In this document: piece by piece, positions 22,100 through 28,996 of the stretch
Layout of the letters: the number at the start of each line of letters is the position of its first letter
Numbering within the stretch: the stretch's first letter is position 1
Source of the DNA: a virus
Strand: one strand, 5' to 3'
IMG/VR virus record: IMGVR_UViG_3300025322_000122
Span: 1 to 29,354 of that record
Length of the DNA stretch: 29,354 bases
Program-made: the position numbers and the translations under genes
Notes under the pieces: generated by a model
Seen by the model: the letters and a program-made list of their open reading frames with translations, nothing else
Databases searched by the model: none
What the model was told of the DNA's origin: nothing

Positions 22100-22852
22100 A
22101 TGACCCATCAAACGTTCTCCAAAGATGACCTAGCGAAGCGGCTCGTTATCGCGATGGAACGCACGTTTCCGTCGTCCAAGGCGGCCGCAGATGTGCTGTG
22201 CCAACTAACCGGGCTTAGTCCCCATACATTACGTGCGCACAAACGAGGGACACGAGTCCCGACACCAGAAACGCTGGCCATCTATGCCCGCGCCATGAAT
22301 ACGACCGTTGAACGGCTGCTCTACGGTGGCGAGAGGAGCGGAAAGGCGAGCAAATTTAACCAATTAACCCGAGATGTTGAGACACCCCCTTCCCATAATG
22401 AGACAGTCAGGCATATTGTTGTTCTGACGGCAACACAACTAGCAAAAAATCCCCCTGCCGTTAACAGCAGGCTAGATATGCACAGTCAGACGATGCCGAT
22501 CCCCAGTGAATTCGGCGCTGCCATTAGTGATGATGCATTTGTTTACCAAATCCCAGTAGATGACTCATCTATGATGGGAGCCAAATGTGAAGTCCAATTA
22601 CGTCCAAATACGTATCTCATTGTCGATCGCACTGCACCAATCAATCCCGGAAATCTCGCGCTAGTCCTTTGGGAGGGGATCGCAAGACCTTTGGCGCGCT
22701 GTTTTCAGAGTGCTCTGCCGTTTTCGGCTGGCAAGCCATTCCGGTTGATCGCCGCCAATCCCAATTTTGCGGATTTGGAAGTCGCATCGAAGCGAGAGCG
22801 CAAGCTATGTCTCGCGACATGGCGTATACGGTACGCATGGACGGAACTCTAA
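22100..22852 (+). CDS. CI-like prophage repressor with S24 peptidase domain
   Basis: 250 residues. The N-terminal helix-turn-helix covers about residues 25-60 (SKAAADVLCQLTGLSPHTLRAHKRG). The S24 domain follows from about 135, with the conserved DDSSMMG box (154-160; Ser157 the nucleophile) and the strand TYLIVDRTAPINPGNLALVL (171-190). Where LexA/CI proteins carry the catalytic Lys, this protein has IARPLARCF (194-202) with Arg in place of Lys, and no obvious Ala-Gly cleavage site is seen. RecA-dependent self-cleavage may therefore be lost or altered. Almost no Shine-Dalgarno precedes ATG 22100, in line with a short leader as for lambda cI. Confidence 0.85.
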   Translation: MTHQTFSKDDLAKRLVIAMERTFPSSKAAADVLCQLTGLSPHTLRAHKRGTRVPTPETLAIYARAMNTTVERLLYGGERSGKASKFNQLTRDVETPPSHNETVRHIVVLTATQLAKNPPAVNSRLDMHSQTMPIPSEFGAAISDDAFVYQIPVDDSSMMGAKCEVQLRPNTYLIVDRTAPINPGNLALVLWEGIARPLARCFQSALPFSAGKPFRLIAANPNFADLEVASKRERKLCLATWRIRYAWTEL

Positions 22853-22917
22853 GTTCCAAAAGGCGCGTACTATGAGTCAAAAACCACTTGACACTCATAG
22901 TACCAATCCCGTTTAAT
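22843..22917 (+). promoter_or_regulatory. Left operator cluster and strong early promoter (PL-like)
   Basis: Operators at 22843-22857 (GGAACTCTAAGTTCC, arms perfectly palindromic, covering the repressor stop codon), 22866-22880 and 22890-22904 (ACTCATAGTACC, inverse orientation) repeat with 23-24 base spacing. A consensus -35 TTGACA (22888-22893) and TTTAAT -10 (22912-22917) with 18-base spacer drive the rightward early operon. The third site lies in the spacer, so bound repressor would block transcription. Confidence 0.82.
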
Positions 22918-22931
22918 GATGTCACACGCAG

Positions 22932-23001
22932 CGTGTACAGCCGTACACGATGAGTGCCCCTCACCGGACTTGGGAGGGCCGCCGATAACCGGCCCTCTCC
23001 C
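22932..23001 (+). promoter_or_regulatory. Leader RNA hairpins after the early promoter (nut/put-like)
   Basis: CGTGTAC-AGCC-GTACACG (22932-22949) is a 7-bp stem with 4-base loop, starting about 8 bases after the likely transcription start. A GC-rich hairpin (GGGAGGGCCG at 22972-22981 with CGGCCCTCTCCC at 22990-23001, one bulge) follows, ending in TTT. Two consecutive leader hairpins resemble put or nut signals for antitermination, or an attenuator. Confidence 0.5.
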
Positions 23002-23034
23002 TTTCCGGCATCATTAACTTTCGGGAAATACGCC

Positions 23035-23367
23035 ATGTTTTCCATTGAGACAGCTTACCAACGCGGGCCGGATGGCCACCTCACATTCCTTCTCGCCGAA
23101 GAGGTCGAAGACGACCACGAGTGCTGGTGTGAGCTCGAAGTCATTTTTGCACCCACCGCCTTTTATGCACCAGAGCCCGATGTCGGCGCAGGCCTGGACT
23201 GGGATGGCGATATTGATGAAATCCGGATGCGCACCTTTGGCGCTCCGAGGTTGCTCCAGGATGCGTCACGCGATAATGCGCGGGCGTTCTTGCTGCGGCA
23301 TTACGGTGACGATTTGTACCAGTCTGGCAACGATACCGCCGAGCTGATGTTTTACGAGGCCGCTTGA
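23035..23367 (+). CDS. Early protein with FGAPxxLQDxSRDNARA motif
   Basis: 110 residues from ATG 23035. The N-terminus (FSIETAYQRGPDGHLTFLLAEEVEDDHECWCELEVIF) has beta strands rich in acidic residues; the DVGAGLDWDGDIDEIRMR segment follows, then FGAPRLLQDASRDNARAF at residues 68-85, and the end DDLYQSGNDTAELMFYEAA. The same peptide motif and 53 bp of related DNA recur inside the recT gene 2.4 kb downstream (see findings). No catalytic motif is recognised. It is the first gene of the rightward operon; the gene overlaps the next by a TGATG junction. Confidence 0.65.
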   Translation: MFSIETAYQRGPDGHLTFLLAEEVEDDHECWCELEVIFAPTAFYAPEPDVGAGLDWDGDIDEIRMRTFGAPRLLQDASRDNARAFLLRHYGDDLYQSGNDTAELMFYEAA

Positions 23368-23636
23368 TGAGTTCCCGCCACCCAACAGAACATACTCCCG
23401 CTGATTGTGGTGGTGGGAACTCGTTCCGGCCGATACGCGGCGCGCTCTATCTCCTCTGGTGCGCTGTCCGCGTGTCGGTCTGGATTTTGTACACGCGCAT
23501 GCGGGCGCGGACCGCAGAATTTAGTTCAAGTCTTTTTGTGGCTTGGGCCGTGGCTGGTGCAAGTCTGGGGATTACGGCCACAGTCATCACCCTCGCTTTG
23601 TGGTGGGATGCCATCAGGAAAGTTGTCGCCGGCTAG
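23367..23636 (+). CDS. Small membrane protein
   Basis: 89 residues from ATG 23367 (TGATG overlap with the upstream stop). Two likely membrane helices: about 25-42 (GALYLLWCAVRVSVWILY) and about 52-76 (SSLFVAWAVAGASLGITATVITLAL). The N-terminal 20 residues are polar and the loop between helices is basic (TRMRARTAEF), which suggests both ends outside and loop in the cytoplasm. It may be a superinfection-exclusion type membrane protein made early, but no sequence evidence identifies a function. Confidence 0.58.
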   Translation: MSSRHPTEHTPADCGGGNSFRPIRGALYLLWCAVRVSVWILYTRMRARTAEFSSSLFVAWAVAGASLGITATVITLALWWDAIRKVVAG

Positions 23637-23655
23637 CCCCAGACAGCCGGTACGC

Positions 23656-23689
23656 GGGCACATCTGGACATCATCTACCAGATGTGCCC
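23656..23689 (+). other. Strong intergenic hairpin in the early operon
   Basis: GGGCACATCTGG (23656-23667) pairs perfectly with CCAGATGTGCCC (23678-23689), a 12-bp stem with 10-base loop. It is followed by C-rich sequence, not a T-run, so it is not a standard terminator. It may be an RNA processing site or a protection element between the membrane-protein gene and the next small gene. Confidence 0.6.
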
Positions 23690-23713
23690 CCCCCAACTCT
23701 CAAGGATCACGCC

Positions 23714-23893
23714 ATGAATGATATCCTTCTGAATGATATCGAAACACGTGTCAGATGTCTTATTACTGACAGCTACGAGCTGTCTCTGGCTATCCGCAAG
23801 GTGGGCGTTTCGGAGCGCTCGTCAATTGCGATCTGTTGCGCCGTTTTCACCCTCATGAACTCTCTGCTGACGGGGGATCGCCATGACGATTGA
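23714..23893 (+). CDS. Small early protein, function unknown
   Basis: 59 residues from ATG 23714 with an AAGGA site 8 bases upstream; a much longer upstream frame would cross the hairpin and is not supported. The sequence is mainly helical (ILLNDIETRVRCLITDSYELSLAIRKVGV) with a hydrophobic SIAICCAVFTLMNSLL stretch near the end. The gene overlaps the exonuclease start by 11 bases, so translation is coupled. It could be an accessory of the recombination genes, comparable by position to small Bet/Gam-region genes, but no homologue is recognised. Confidence 0.6.
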   Translation: MNDILLNDIETRVRCLITDSYELSLAIRKVGVSERSSIAICCAVFTLMNSLLTGDRHDD

Positions 23894-24833
23894 ACGGCAC
23901 CAGGTGGAAGAAAGCCCCGAGGGGCGCGCCGCGTGGCTGAAGCTGCGCGAAGGGAACGTGAACGCCAGTGAGGTCGGTGCACTATTCGGAGACCATCCGT
24001 ATCTGACGGCGTTCGAGTTGTACACCAACAAAACCGGACTAATCAAAGGTCACGGGCCGGATGAAGGGGTATTGCGGCGCGGCCGTATCCTTGAGGGCGG
24101 GGTTGCCCAGGCCGTTGCCGAGGCCCGGCCCGATTGGCGCATCACGAAAGCCACTCACTATCTCAGTGATCGCGGCGCCCGCATCGGCGCCACGCCAGAC
24201 TTTATCGTCGAGTGCCCCCGGCGAGGCCGGGGCGTCCTGCAAACGAAAACCTGCGGCCCGATGCCTGCGCAGATGGCACATTGGGGGGTCTCCAAGATCT
24301 CGGATTGGGAGCACGAGGCATTCCCGCCGCTATGGATTCAACTGCAGACGCTCACAGAGCAGCTGCTTGAAGATGTGAGCTGGGGGGCGATTGGGGCGAT
24401 GCTCATCGATGGCAACACCCTGCCGCTCCGCATTTGCGAGTTCGACCGGCATACGGCGGCAGAAGGCCGCATTAAGGCGGCAGTTGCCAAATTCTGGACA
24501 GATGCCGCCGGCGGCGTTGCCCCCACACCGAATTACGCGCGGGATAACGACGTCGTGAGGGCGCTTTACCCAAATGCCAACGGCGAGACACTCGATCTCA
24601 GCGCGGACAACCGCATACAAGAGCTTCTCGCCGAATACGACGAGCTGCAGACACGCACGAAGGCCGATGATGCGGCGATGAAAGCTGTGAAGACAGAGAT
24701 ATTTTCCAAGCTTGGCCATGCGGGCAAGGCTTGTCTGCCAGGCTGGATCATCAAGGCGCCGACCATTTCGACCCACGGCTATACGGTCGGGCCGAAGACG
24801 TATCGCCGCCTGACTATCTGCCGGACACATTAA
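23883..24833 (+). CDS. YqaJ-type phage exonuclease
   Basis: 316 residues. The YqaJ nuclease core is plain: NASEVGALFGDHPYLTAFELY (27-47), the RRGRILEGGVAQAVAE segment with Glu71, GATPDFIVE with Asp106, and VLQTKT with Gln120 and Lys122. The last motif is normally E-x-K, so here Gln replaces the metal-binding Glu, a variation seen in some family members. A long C-terminal helical part (LLAEYDELQTRTKADDAAMKAVK) follows. Paired with RecT, it degrades one strand of a double-strand end to expose the partner strand for annealing, like lambda Exo/Bet. It lies just upstream of recT with 11 bases between. Confidence 0.87.
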   Translation: MTIERHQVEESPEGRAAWLKLREGNVNASEVGALFGDHPYLTAFELYTNKTGLIKGHGPDEGVLRRGRILEGGVAQAVAEARPDWRITKATHYLSDRGARIGATPDFIVECPRRGRGVLQTKTCGPMPAQMAHWGVSKISDWEHEAFPPLWIQLQTLTEQLLEDVSWGAIGAMLIDGNTLPLRICEFDRHTAAEGRIKAAVAKFWTDAAGGVAPTPNYARDNDVVRALYPNANGETLDLSADNRIQELLAEYDELQTRTKADDAAMKAVKTEIFSKLGHAGKACLPGWIIKAPTISTHGYTVGPKTYRRLTICRTH

Positions 24834-24844
24834 GGAGACCAGAA

Positions 24845-26137
24845 ATGAGCCTGTCAAGCCAAGCCGTGGCGACCACCCGCCAGCTGACTCCGGTGGAGAC
24901 CTACGCCATTCAGGTGATTGGCGATGACAGCCGCGAGGCCGAGTTGTGGCGGGCACTGCCCAGCCACATCCGGCCGGACCGGTTTAAGCGAAACCTCGTC
25001 AATCTTCTCATGCAGCGGCCGGAGATGCTCAGATATGATCCTCGGTTTGTCTACCGCGAGGTGTCGAAAGCTGCCGCACTTGGCCTGTTGCTCGATCCCC
25101 AGCTTGGTGAAGCTTACGTCGTTCCTGTCTGGAATGCCGTGGCCAAGAGGCAAGAACCCCAGCTGCGCGTCGGGTATCGCGGCCTGATCAAACTGGCGCG
25201 CCAATCGGGCGAAATCAAGAAAATCTACGCGCATGAAGTATGCGCCAACGATCACGTTGAATGCGAGCTGGGCCTGGATAAGCGCCTCGTTCATAGGCCG
25301 GATCTGTACGGCGATCGCGGCCCGGTCATCGGGTATTACGCGGTCGTCCATTACGCGACTGGCGAAACTGATTTTGAGCCGATGACGATTGATCAGATCC
25401 ACGCCATCCGTAACAAATCGGACGCCTGGCAGGCGTTTACGGCGGGCAAGATCAAGAGCACCCCTTGGGCGACCGACGAGGGGGAGATGGCCAAAAAAAC
25501 GGTCATTCGCCGCTTGTTGAAGCGCGTGCCGCAATCGCCGGAACTGTCCGATGCTATGGCATCGGAAGACCGCGCAGAGGATGTTGAGCGACGGCCCGCG
25601 CCTCGCCTTACCAGCGAGGGAAAGCAGCCCCGCACCATTCAAAGCACACTCGACAATTTTGCGACGACGCTTGACAGCGGCGCCTTTGGCGCACCGAAAA
25701 CACTGCAGGATGTGTCTCGCGATAATGCGCGGGCGACGACAGATACCGACGACGACCACTCGACGCTTGACAGCGGCGCCGAGCTAACGGAAGACTTCGT
25801 TGCAATGCAGGGGCATGGTTCCACGTCCCCTACGGCGCAACAGGAGTCTGCCGCTGTCATGGCGTCGGCGGTTGTTTCTCCTGCTGTCGGGACGGTGCCA
25901 GTCGAGACTGCCCATGTCGAGGCTAGCACCGTTTCTGACCCTATCGCCATAGCGCACCAGAACGGCCGCAACGCAGCGCTCGCTGGCCTGCCGCGCATCC
26001 TTCCAGACGGTTTCCATTACAAGAGCAGGCGCGCCGAGAAGGACGCCTGGTGTCAGGGCTACGACGAGGCAGCCCGGCCGGCCGCTGAGGATTTCTCTGA
26101 CGAGCTGCACCAAGCTGGCGCGGGGTTTGGCGTATGA
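24845..26137 (+). CDS. recT: RecT annealase with extended C-terminus
   Basis: 430 residues from ATG 24845 (AAGGAG 24833-24838 upstream), while RecT is normally about 270. The core (residues 30-240) shows LPSHIRPDRFKRNLVNLL, AALGLLLDPQLGEAYVVPV, QLRVGYRGLIKLARQSGEI and EGEMAKKTVIRRLLKRVP. The tail has an in-frame TLDSGA repeat at 275-280 and 307-312, and FGAPKTLQDVSRDNARA at 281-297, shared with the 110-aa early protein. Residues about 370-405 (AHQNGRNAALAG ... WCQGYDEA) resemble ribosome-modulation-factor/CrpP domains. Core function is clear; the tail is unusual. The end overlaps the RuvC-like gene (ATGA). Confidence 0.9.
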   Translation: MSLSSQAVATTRQLTPVETYAIQVIGDDSREAELWRALPSHIRPDRFKRNLVNLLMQRPEMLRYDPRFVYREVSKAAALGLLLDPQLGEAYVVPVWNAVAKRQEPQLRVGYRGLIKLARQSGEIKKIYAHEVCANDHVECELGLDKRLVHRPDLYGDRGPVIGYYAVVHYATGETDFEPMTIDQIHAIRNKSDAWQAFTAGKIKSTPWATDEGEMAKKTVIRRLLKRVPQSPELSDAMASEDRAEDVERRPAPRLTSEGKQPRTIQSTLDNFATTLDSGAFGAPKTLQDVSRDNARATTDTDDDHSTLDSGAELTEDFVAMQGHGSTSPTAQQESAAVMASAVVSPAVGTVPVETAHVEASTVSDPIAIAHQNGRNAALAGLPRILPDGFHYKSRRAEKDAWCQGYDEAARPAAEDFSDELHQAGAGFGV

Positions 26138-26589
26138 CCGTCCTCGCCCTCGATCTCGGTACCAAGTGCGGCTGGGCTCTCTATTTCGGGCCGGATGACG
26201 TGCAGCACGGCGTACAGGAGTTCCGCACTGGCCGGTTCGAGGGCGGCGGCATGCGCTGGCTACGGTTTCGGAAATGGCTCGATGATCTGGACGCCACAGC
26301 CGGCGCGATCCACGCCATCTATTTCGAAGAGGTGCGCGGCCATAAAGGCGTAGACGCGGCGCACCTCTATGGCGGCTTTCTCGCCGCTCTGACGGCGTGG
26401 GCCGAAAAGCGCGCCATCCCATACCAGGGTGTGCCTGTTGGCACCATCAAGCGCCATGCCACGGGCAAGGGCAACGCGGGTAAGCCTGCGGTGATTGCCG
26501 CGATGGAGGCCAAGGGCTTCGCGCCGCGGGATGATAACGACGCTGATGCGCTAGCACTGTTGATGTTTGCAATTAGAGAGTGTGCATGA
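26134..26589 (+). CDS. RuvC-like Holliday-junction resolvase
   Basis: 151 residues of the phage RuvC-like type. Acidic residues fit the RNase H-fold site: Asp7 (VLALDLGTKCGWAL), Glu65/Glu66 (AIYFEEVRGHKG), and Asp136/Asp138 (DDNDADALAL). The central LYGGFLAALTAWAEKRAIPYQGVPVGTIKRHATGKG block is typical. It should cut branched DNA left by recombination or replication, before packaging. The start overlaps recT (ATGA) and the end overlaps the GapR-like gene (ATGATG), so this recombination cluster is one operon. Confidence 0.86.
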   Translation: MTVLALDLGTKCGWALYFGPDDVQHGVQEFRTGRFEGGGMRWLRFRKWLDDLDATAGAIHAIYFEEVRGHKGVDAAHLYGGFLAALTAWAEKRAIPYQGVPVGTIKRHATGKGNAGKPAVIAAMEAKGFAPRDDNDADALALLMFAIRECA

Positions 26590-26981
26590 TGGCGAACGTT
26601 TCCGAACTAGAACGCCGTGCAGCGCGCCGGGTCAATCTACTTACCCAGATCGGCGACCTGCAGGATGATCTCAAGACCCTAAAGGCCGAAGACAAGATGG
26701 ACGGCTTCAACGAGAAAGCATTGGGCCAGTGCGTCAAGGAGCTCATGAACGGCAGCGAGTACCAGGCCGAGCAGCTGCAGTTTGAGCTGGAGCTAGACAG
26801 CTACCGGACGGCGGTCGGCTTGCCGGTGACGCTGGAAACTGCGCAGAGGAATATACGCGAGAATACCTTCAATACCTCAACAGCTGCCGCAGGGGCGAGG
26901 CTTCAGGCTGTTCTCGATGGCATACAAGGGGAGGTTTCGGTCACCTTGGCCCCTGCGGCAGAAAAGGAGCCGGCAGCATGA
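26586..26981 (+). CDS. GapR-like (DUF2312-type) nucleoid-associated protein
   Basis: 131 residues from ATG 26586. Residues 10-80 resemble the GapR core: an amphipathic helix (RRAARRVNLLTQIGDLQDDLKTLKAEDK), then GFNEKALGQCVKEL (compare GFDVKTLRKVVR in GapR), an ELELDSYRTAVGLP end (compare LDLYLSALG). GapR is an Alphaproteobacterial protein that binds overtwisted DNA ahead of replication forks. The C-terminal 50 residues (ENTFNTSTAAAGARLQAVL) are extra and absent in the short GapR. The gene would help replication or protect replicating phage DNA. Homology is my reading from memory, so moderate confidence. Confidence 0.62.
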   Translation: MMANVSELERRAARRVNLLTQIGDLQDDLKTLKAEDKMDGFNEKALGQCVKELMNGSEYQAEQLQFELELDSYRTAVGLPVTLETAQRNIRENTFNTSTAAAGARLQAVLDGIQGEVSVTLAPAAEKEPAA

Positions 26982-27217
26982 GCGCACTCATTCGCAAAGC
27001 AGTAGGCGACGGCACGGCCGACCTATGTTCGCCGCTTGAGCTAACGGGGATGCTCGATCGTGGCGAGCGCGCGGAATACGAGAACAAGCACTGGCCAGAG
27101 ATGGTGCACGTCAGCCAAGGTTTCCGCGCGCTTGTCTCTGCAGCATACGCCGCAATCTACCGCCCAGCAACGTCAGGGCACAATGCGGCGGCAGCCATTG
27201 AGGTGTGCCCGCAATGA
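26978..27217 (+). CDS. Small protein of unknown function
   Basis: 79 residues; ATG 26978 overlaps the upstream stop (ATGA). The sequence LIRKAVGDGTADLCSPLELTGMLDRGERAEYENKHWPEM has no recognisable domain; it continues to SAAYAAIYRPATSGHNAAAAIEV. The stop overlaps the excisionase-like start (ATGA), so it is part of the same operon. It may be an accessory of recombination or excision but nothing in it says which. Confidence 0.6.
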   Translation: MSALIRKAVGDGTADLCSPLELTGMLDRGERAEYENKHWPEMVHVSQGFRALVSAAYAAIYRPATSGHNAAAAIEVCPQ

Positions 27218-27501
27218 GATCGGAGAGGAACAACGCGCTCTATGTCTCACGCGAGACTGGGGCGCAGCGTCTCGATATCTGTCCGCGGACATGGGACGAC
27301 TGGGTCAAGGCAGGAATCCTACCTAAACCGTACCGCCTGGGGATTTCGGGGACAACGCCCCGTTGGCTCTGGACGGAAGTAGACGAATGGATCTCCCGCC
27401 GTGCAGGGTCACAGGTTCCAGCAGTCGATACCACTTTTAACATCGAGGCACTAAGGGGGCGTTATGGGCAGACGTCGCACCGAAGGACGGAATCTCCCTG
27501 A
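27214..27501 (+). CDS. Excisionase/AlpA-like helix-turn-helix protein
   Basis: 95 residues from ATG 27214, which overlaps the upstream stop. A winged-helix DNA-binding unit of the excisionase type reads YVSRETGAQRLDICPRTWDDWVKAGILPKPYRLGISG, then PRWLWTEVDEWISRRAG. This pattern is the classical Xis/AlpA plan: a recognition helix, a short wing and W..EVD.W. The gene directly precedes and overlaps the integrase by 38 bases, so it probably directs excision or integration direction. It could instead be a small activator of the early operon. Confidence 0.75.
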   Translation: MRSERNNALYVSRETGAQRLDICPRTWDDWVKAGILPKPYRLGISGTTPRWLWTEVDEWISRRAGSQVPAVDTTFNIEALRGRYGQTSHRRTESP

Positions 27502-28537
27502 GGGGGTGTACTACGCAACCAACAAAAGGGGCATCCGATACTACTACTACGCGCCGAAACGCGGGACGGGCAAAGCGGGCGAGCGTGTCGCTCTCGGCAA
27601 AGATCCTACCGACCCGGAGTTTCACAGGCGCCTGCATGCCGCGATGCATATGCCAACACACGATGGCGGCACTTTTGCGGCGCTGATCCGCGAATACATG
27701 GCCAGTCCCGAATGGGCAGACCTGCGGCCGGCTACCCAGCGAAACTACTCCTACAATTTCGCTCGCCTGCTGGACGTTGCAGCGGCAATGCTGGTCGCTG
27801 ACATGGGCGAGCATCACATTTACCAAATGCGCGACGCGATGGCGTTACGGCCGCACTCTGCGAATAAATTCCTGCAGGTGCTGGACACGCTTTTTAAGTG
27901 GGGAATCAAGCGTGGCTATCGCAAGAATAAAGAAAACCCCGCCGCTGACGTAGACAATCTGAAGGCTAAGACGGACGGCACGCATCCCTGGCCGGACGAC
28001 GCATACGGCTACGTGCAAGCGAATGCCCCAGAGGCGCTACAGCGAATGGCATTCCTCGGCCGGGCCACCGGGCAGCGCGAGGCTGACCTCGTCCGGATGA
28101 CAATTGCCAATGTCGCGCATGATGGCGTGCATCTGCGCATCAGCAAATTGCGGGACAAGCCGCATTTTGTGCCGCTGCTCCGGGAAGAGATAGCGACTAT
28201 CCGCCAGTGGTCAGTCCATCCGAGCGGCCGTCTGCTTATGACAGCGCAGAACGCAGAATTCACCGAGATGGCACTACGCAGCCATTGGAACCGCTGGCGG
28301 CGGGCGCAACCGGCCCTTGCTGGTCTGAAGCTGACAATTCACGGGCTGCGCGCTACGGCGATCTGCGACAGACGGCTGGCCGGGTCCAGCGATGGAGAGA
28401 TATCTGCGGATATCGGGATATCCGTGGGGCAGATACAGAGCTACACTAAGCACATCGACAAGCAACGTGTGGCCCGGAGCTCGCGTGACAAGCGCGAGGG
28501 CGGCGGGAAGATTATCAAATTTGGGAGCAAGCGATGA
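27464..28537 (+). CDS. int: Tyrosine integrase
   Basis: 357 residues. The N-terminal arm-binding domain has GVYYATNKRGIRYYYYAPKRG (about 14-34); the core-binding domain spans about 67-165 (FAALIREYMASPEW; ATQRNYSYNFARLLD). The catalytic residues visible are Arg205 (GQREADLV), His293 and Arg296 (IHGLRATA), and Tyr327 (GQIQSYTKHID). It joins attP with attB by strand exchange and needs arm sites, which fit the four repeats at 28801-28996. It starts in the tail of the excisionase-like gene and overlaps the next gene (ATGA). Confidence 0.93.
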   Translation: MGRRRTEGRNLPEGVYYATNKRGIRYYYYAPKRGTGKAGERVALGKDPTDPEFHRRLHAAMHMPTHDGGTFAALIREYMASPEWADLRPATQRNYSYNFARLLDVAAAMLVADMGEHHIYQMRDAMALRPHSANKFLQVLDTLFKWGIKRGYRKNKENPAADVDNLKAKTDGTHPWPDDAYGYVQANAPEALQRMAFLGRATGQREADLVRMTIANVAHDGVHLRISKLRDKPHFVPLLREEIATIRQWSVHPSGRLLMTAQNAEFTEMALRSHWNRWRRAQPALAGLKLTIHGLRATAICDRRLAGSSDGEISADIGISVGQIQSYTKHIDKQRVARSSRDKREGGGKIIKFGSKR

Positions 28538-28806
28538 AATCCGAAGACCGGCAGAAAATAAATATTGGCTCTATCGTTCAGGCGAACCCGGAAACATGTG
28601 AATGGGGGCCATCGCTCGTCATCGTTACTGGATTGAAGCGGTGGGGCGTCACGGGCTACACACACATACCATTCCAGGGTGATGCTTTTATCCGTCTGAA
28701 GTGGGCGGACATTGAGGTCACAGGTGGCGTTGCTGTCTGGGATCACGATCGCGGATCAAGCGATGAAAAAGAACTCAAAGATAGCCCGGAACAAAGCGAG
28801 ATTTGA
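28534..28806 (+). CDS. Small conserved phage protein, function unknown
   Basis: 90 residues from ATG 28534 (ATGA overlap with int). It reads INIGSIVQANPETCEWGPSLVIVTGLKRWGVTGYTHIPFQGDAFIRLKW, then VTGGVAVWDHD and a charged C-terminus (DEKELKDSPEQSEI). Proteins with a G..V......CGP/EWGP...V......WG..G....P..G.A..R layout are recurrent in phages, without function. Its stop codon lies inside the first integrase arm repeat, so the gene end and attachment region overlap. Confidence 0.68.
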   Translation: MKSEDRQKINIGSIVQANPETCEWGPSLVIVTGLKRWGVTGYTHIPFQGDAFIRLKWADIEVTGGVAVWDHDRGSSDEKELKDSPEQSEI

Positions 28807-28996
28807 CAACACACTCCAGTAATTTGACAACACAAAATGCAAATATCGTGGAAAAACATAAACATAAAGAAAATACCCTCTCCCACGAGGGGAGAGGGCA
28901 AGTGTATTAAGGTATTGATTCCGCTCAATTCGTGTTGTCAAATCAATAGAGACATATAGCGAACAGGCGCAGAACGTAGAGTTTATTTGACAACAC
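28801..28996. repeat. Four perfect 12-bp repeats, probable integrase arm sites
   Basis: ATTTGACAACAC occurs at 28801-28812, 28822-28833 and 28985-28996, and inverted at 28932-28943. The first two start 21 bases apart, two helical turns. A degenerate inverted TGTTGTCAA lies at 29277-29285. The site next to int and the arm-binding domain of the integrase make them likely arm-type sites around attP or attR. The core crossover site was not found. Confidence 0.72.

Noticed and set aside
24854-25759. Minus-strand 301-aa frame antisense to recT
   Set aside because: Shadow of the RecT core, whose family motifs are clear on the plus strand.
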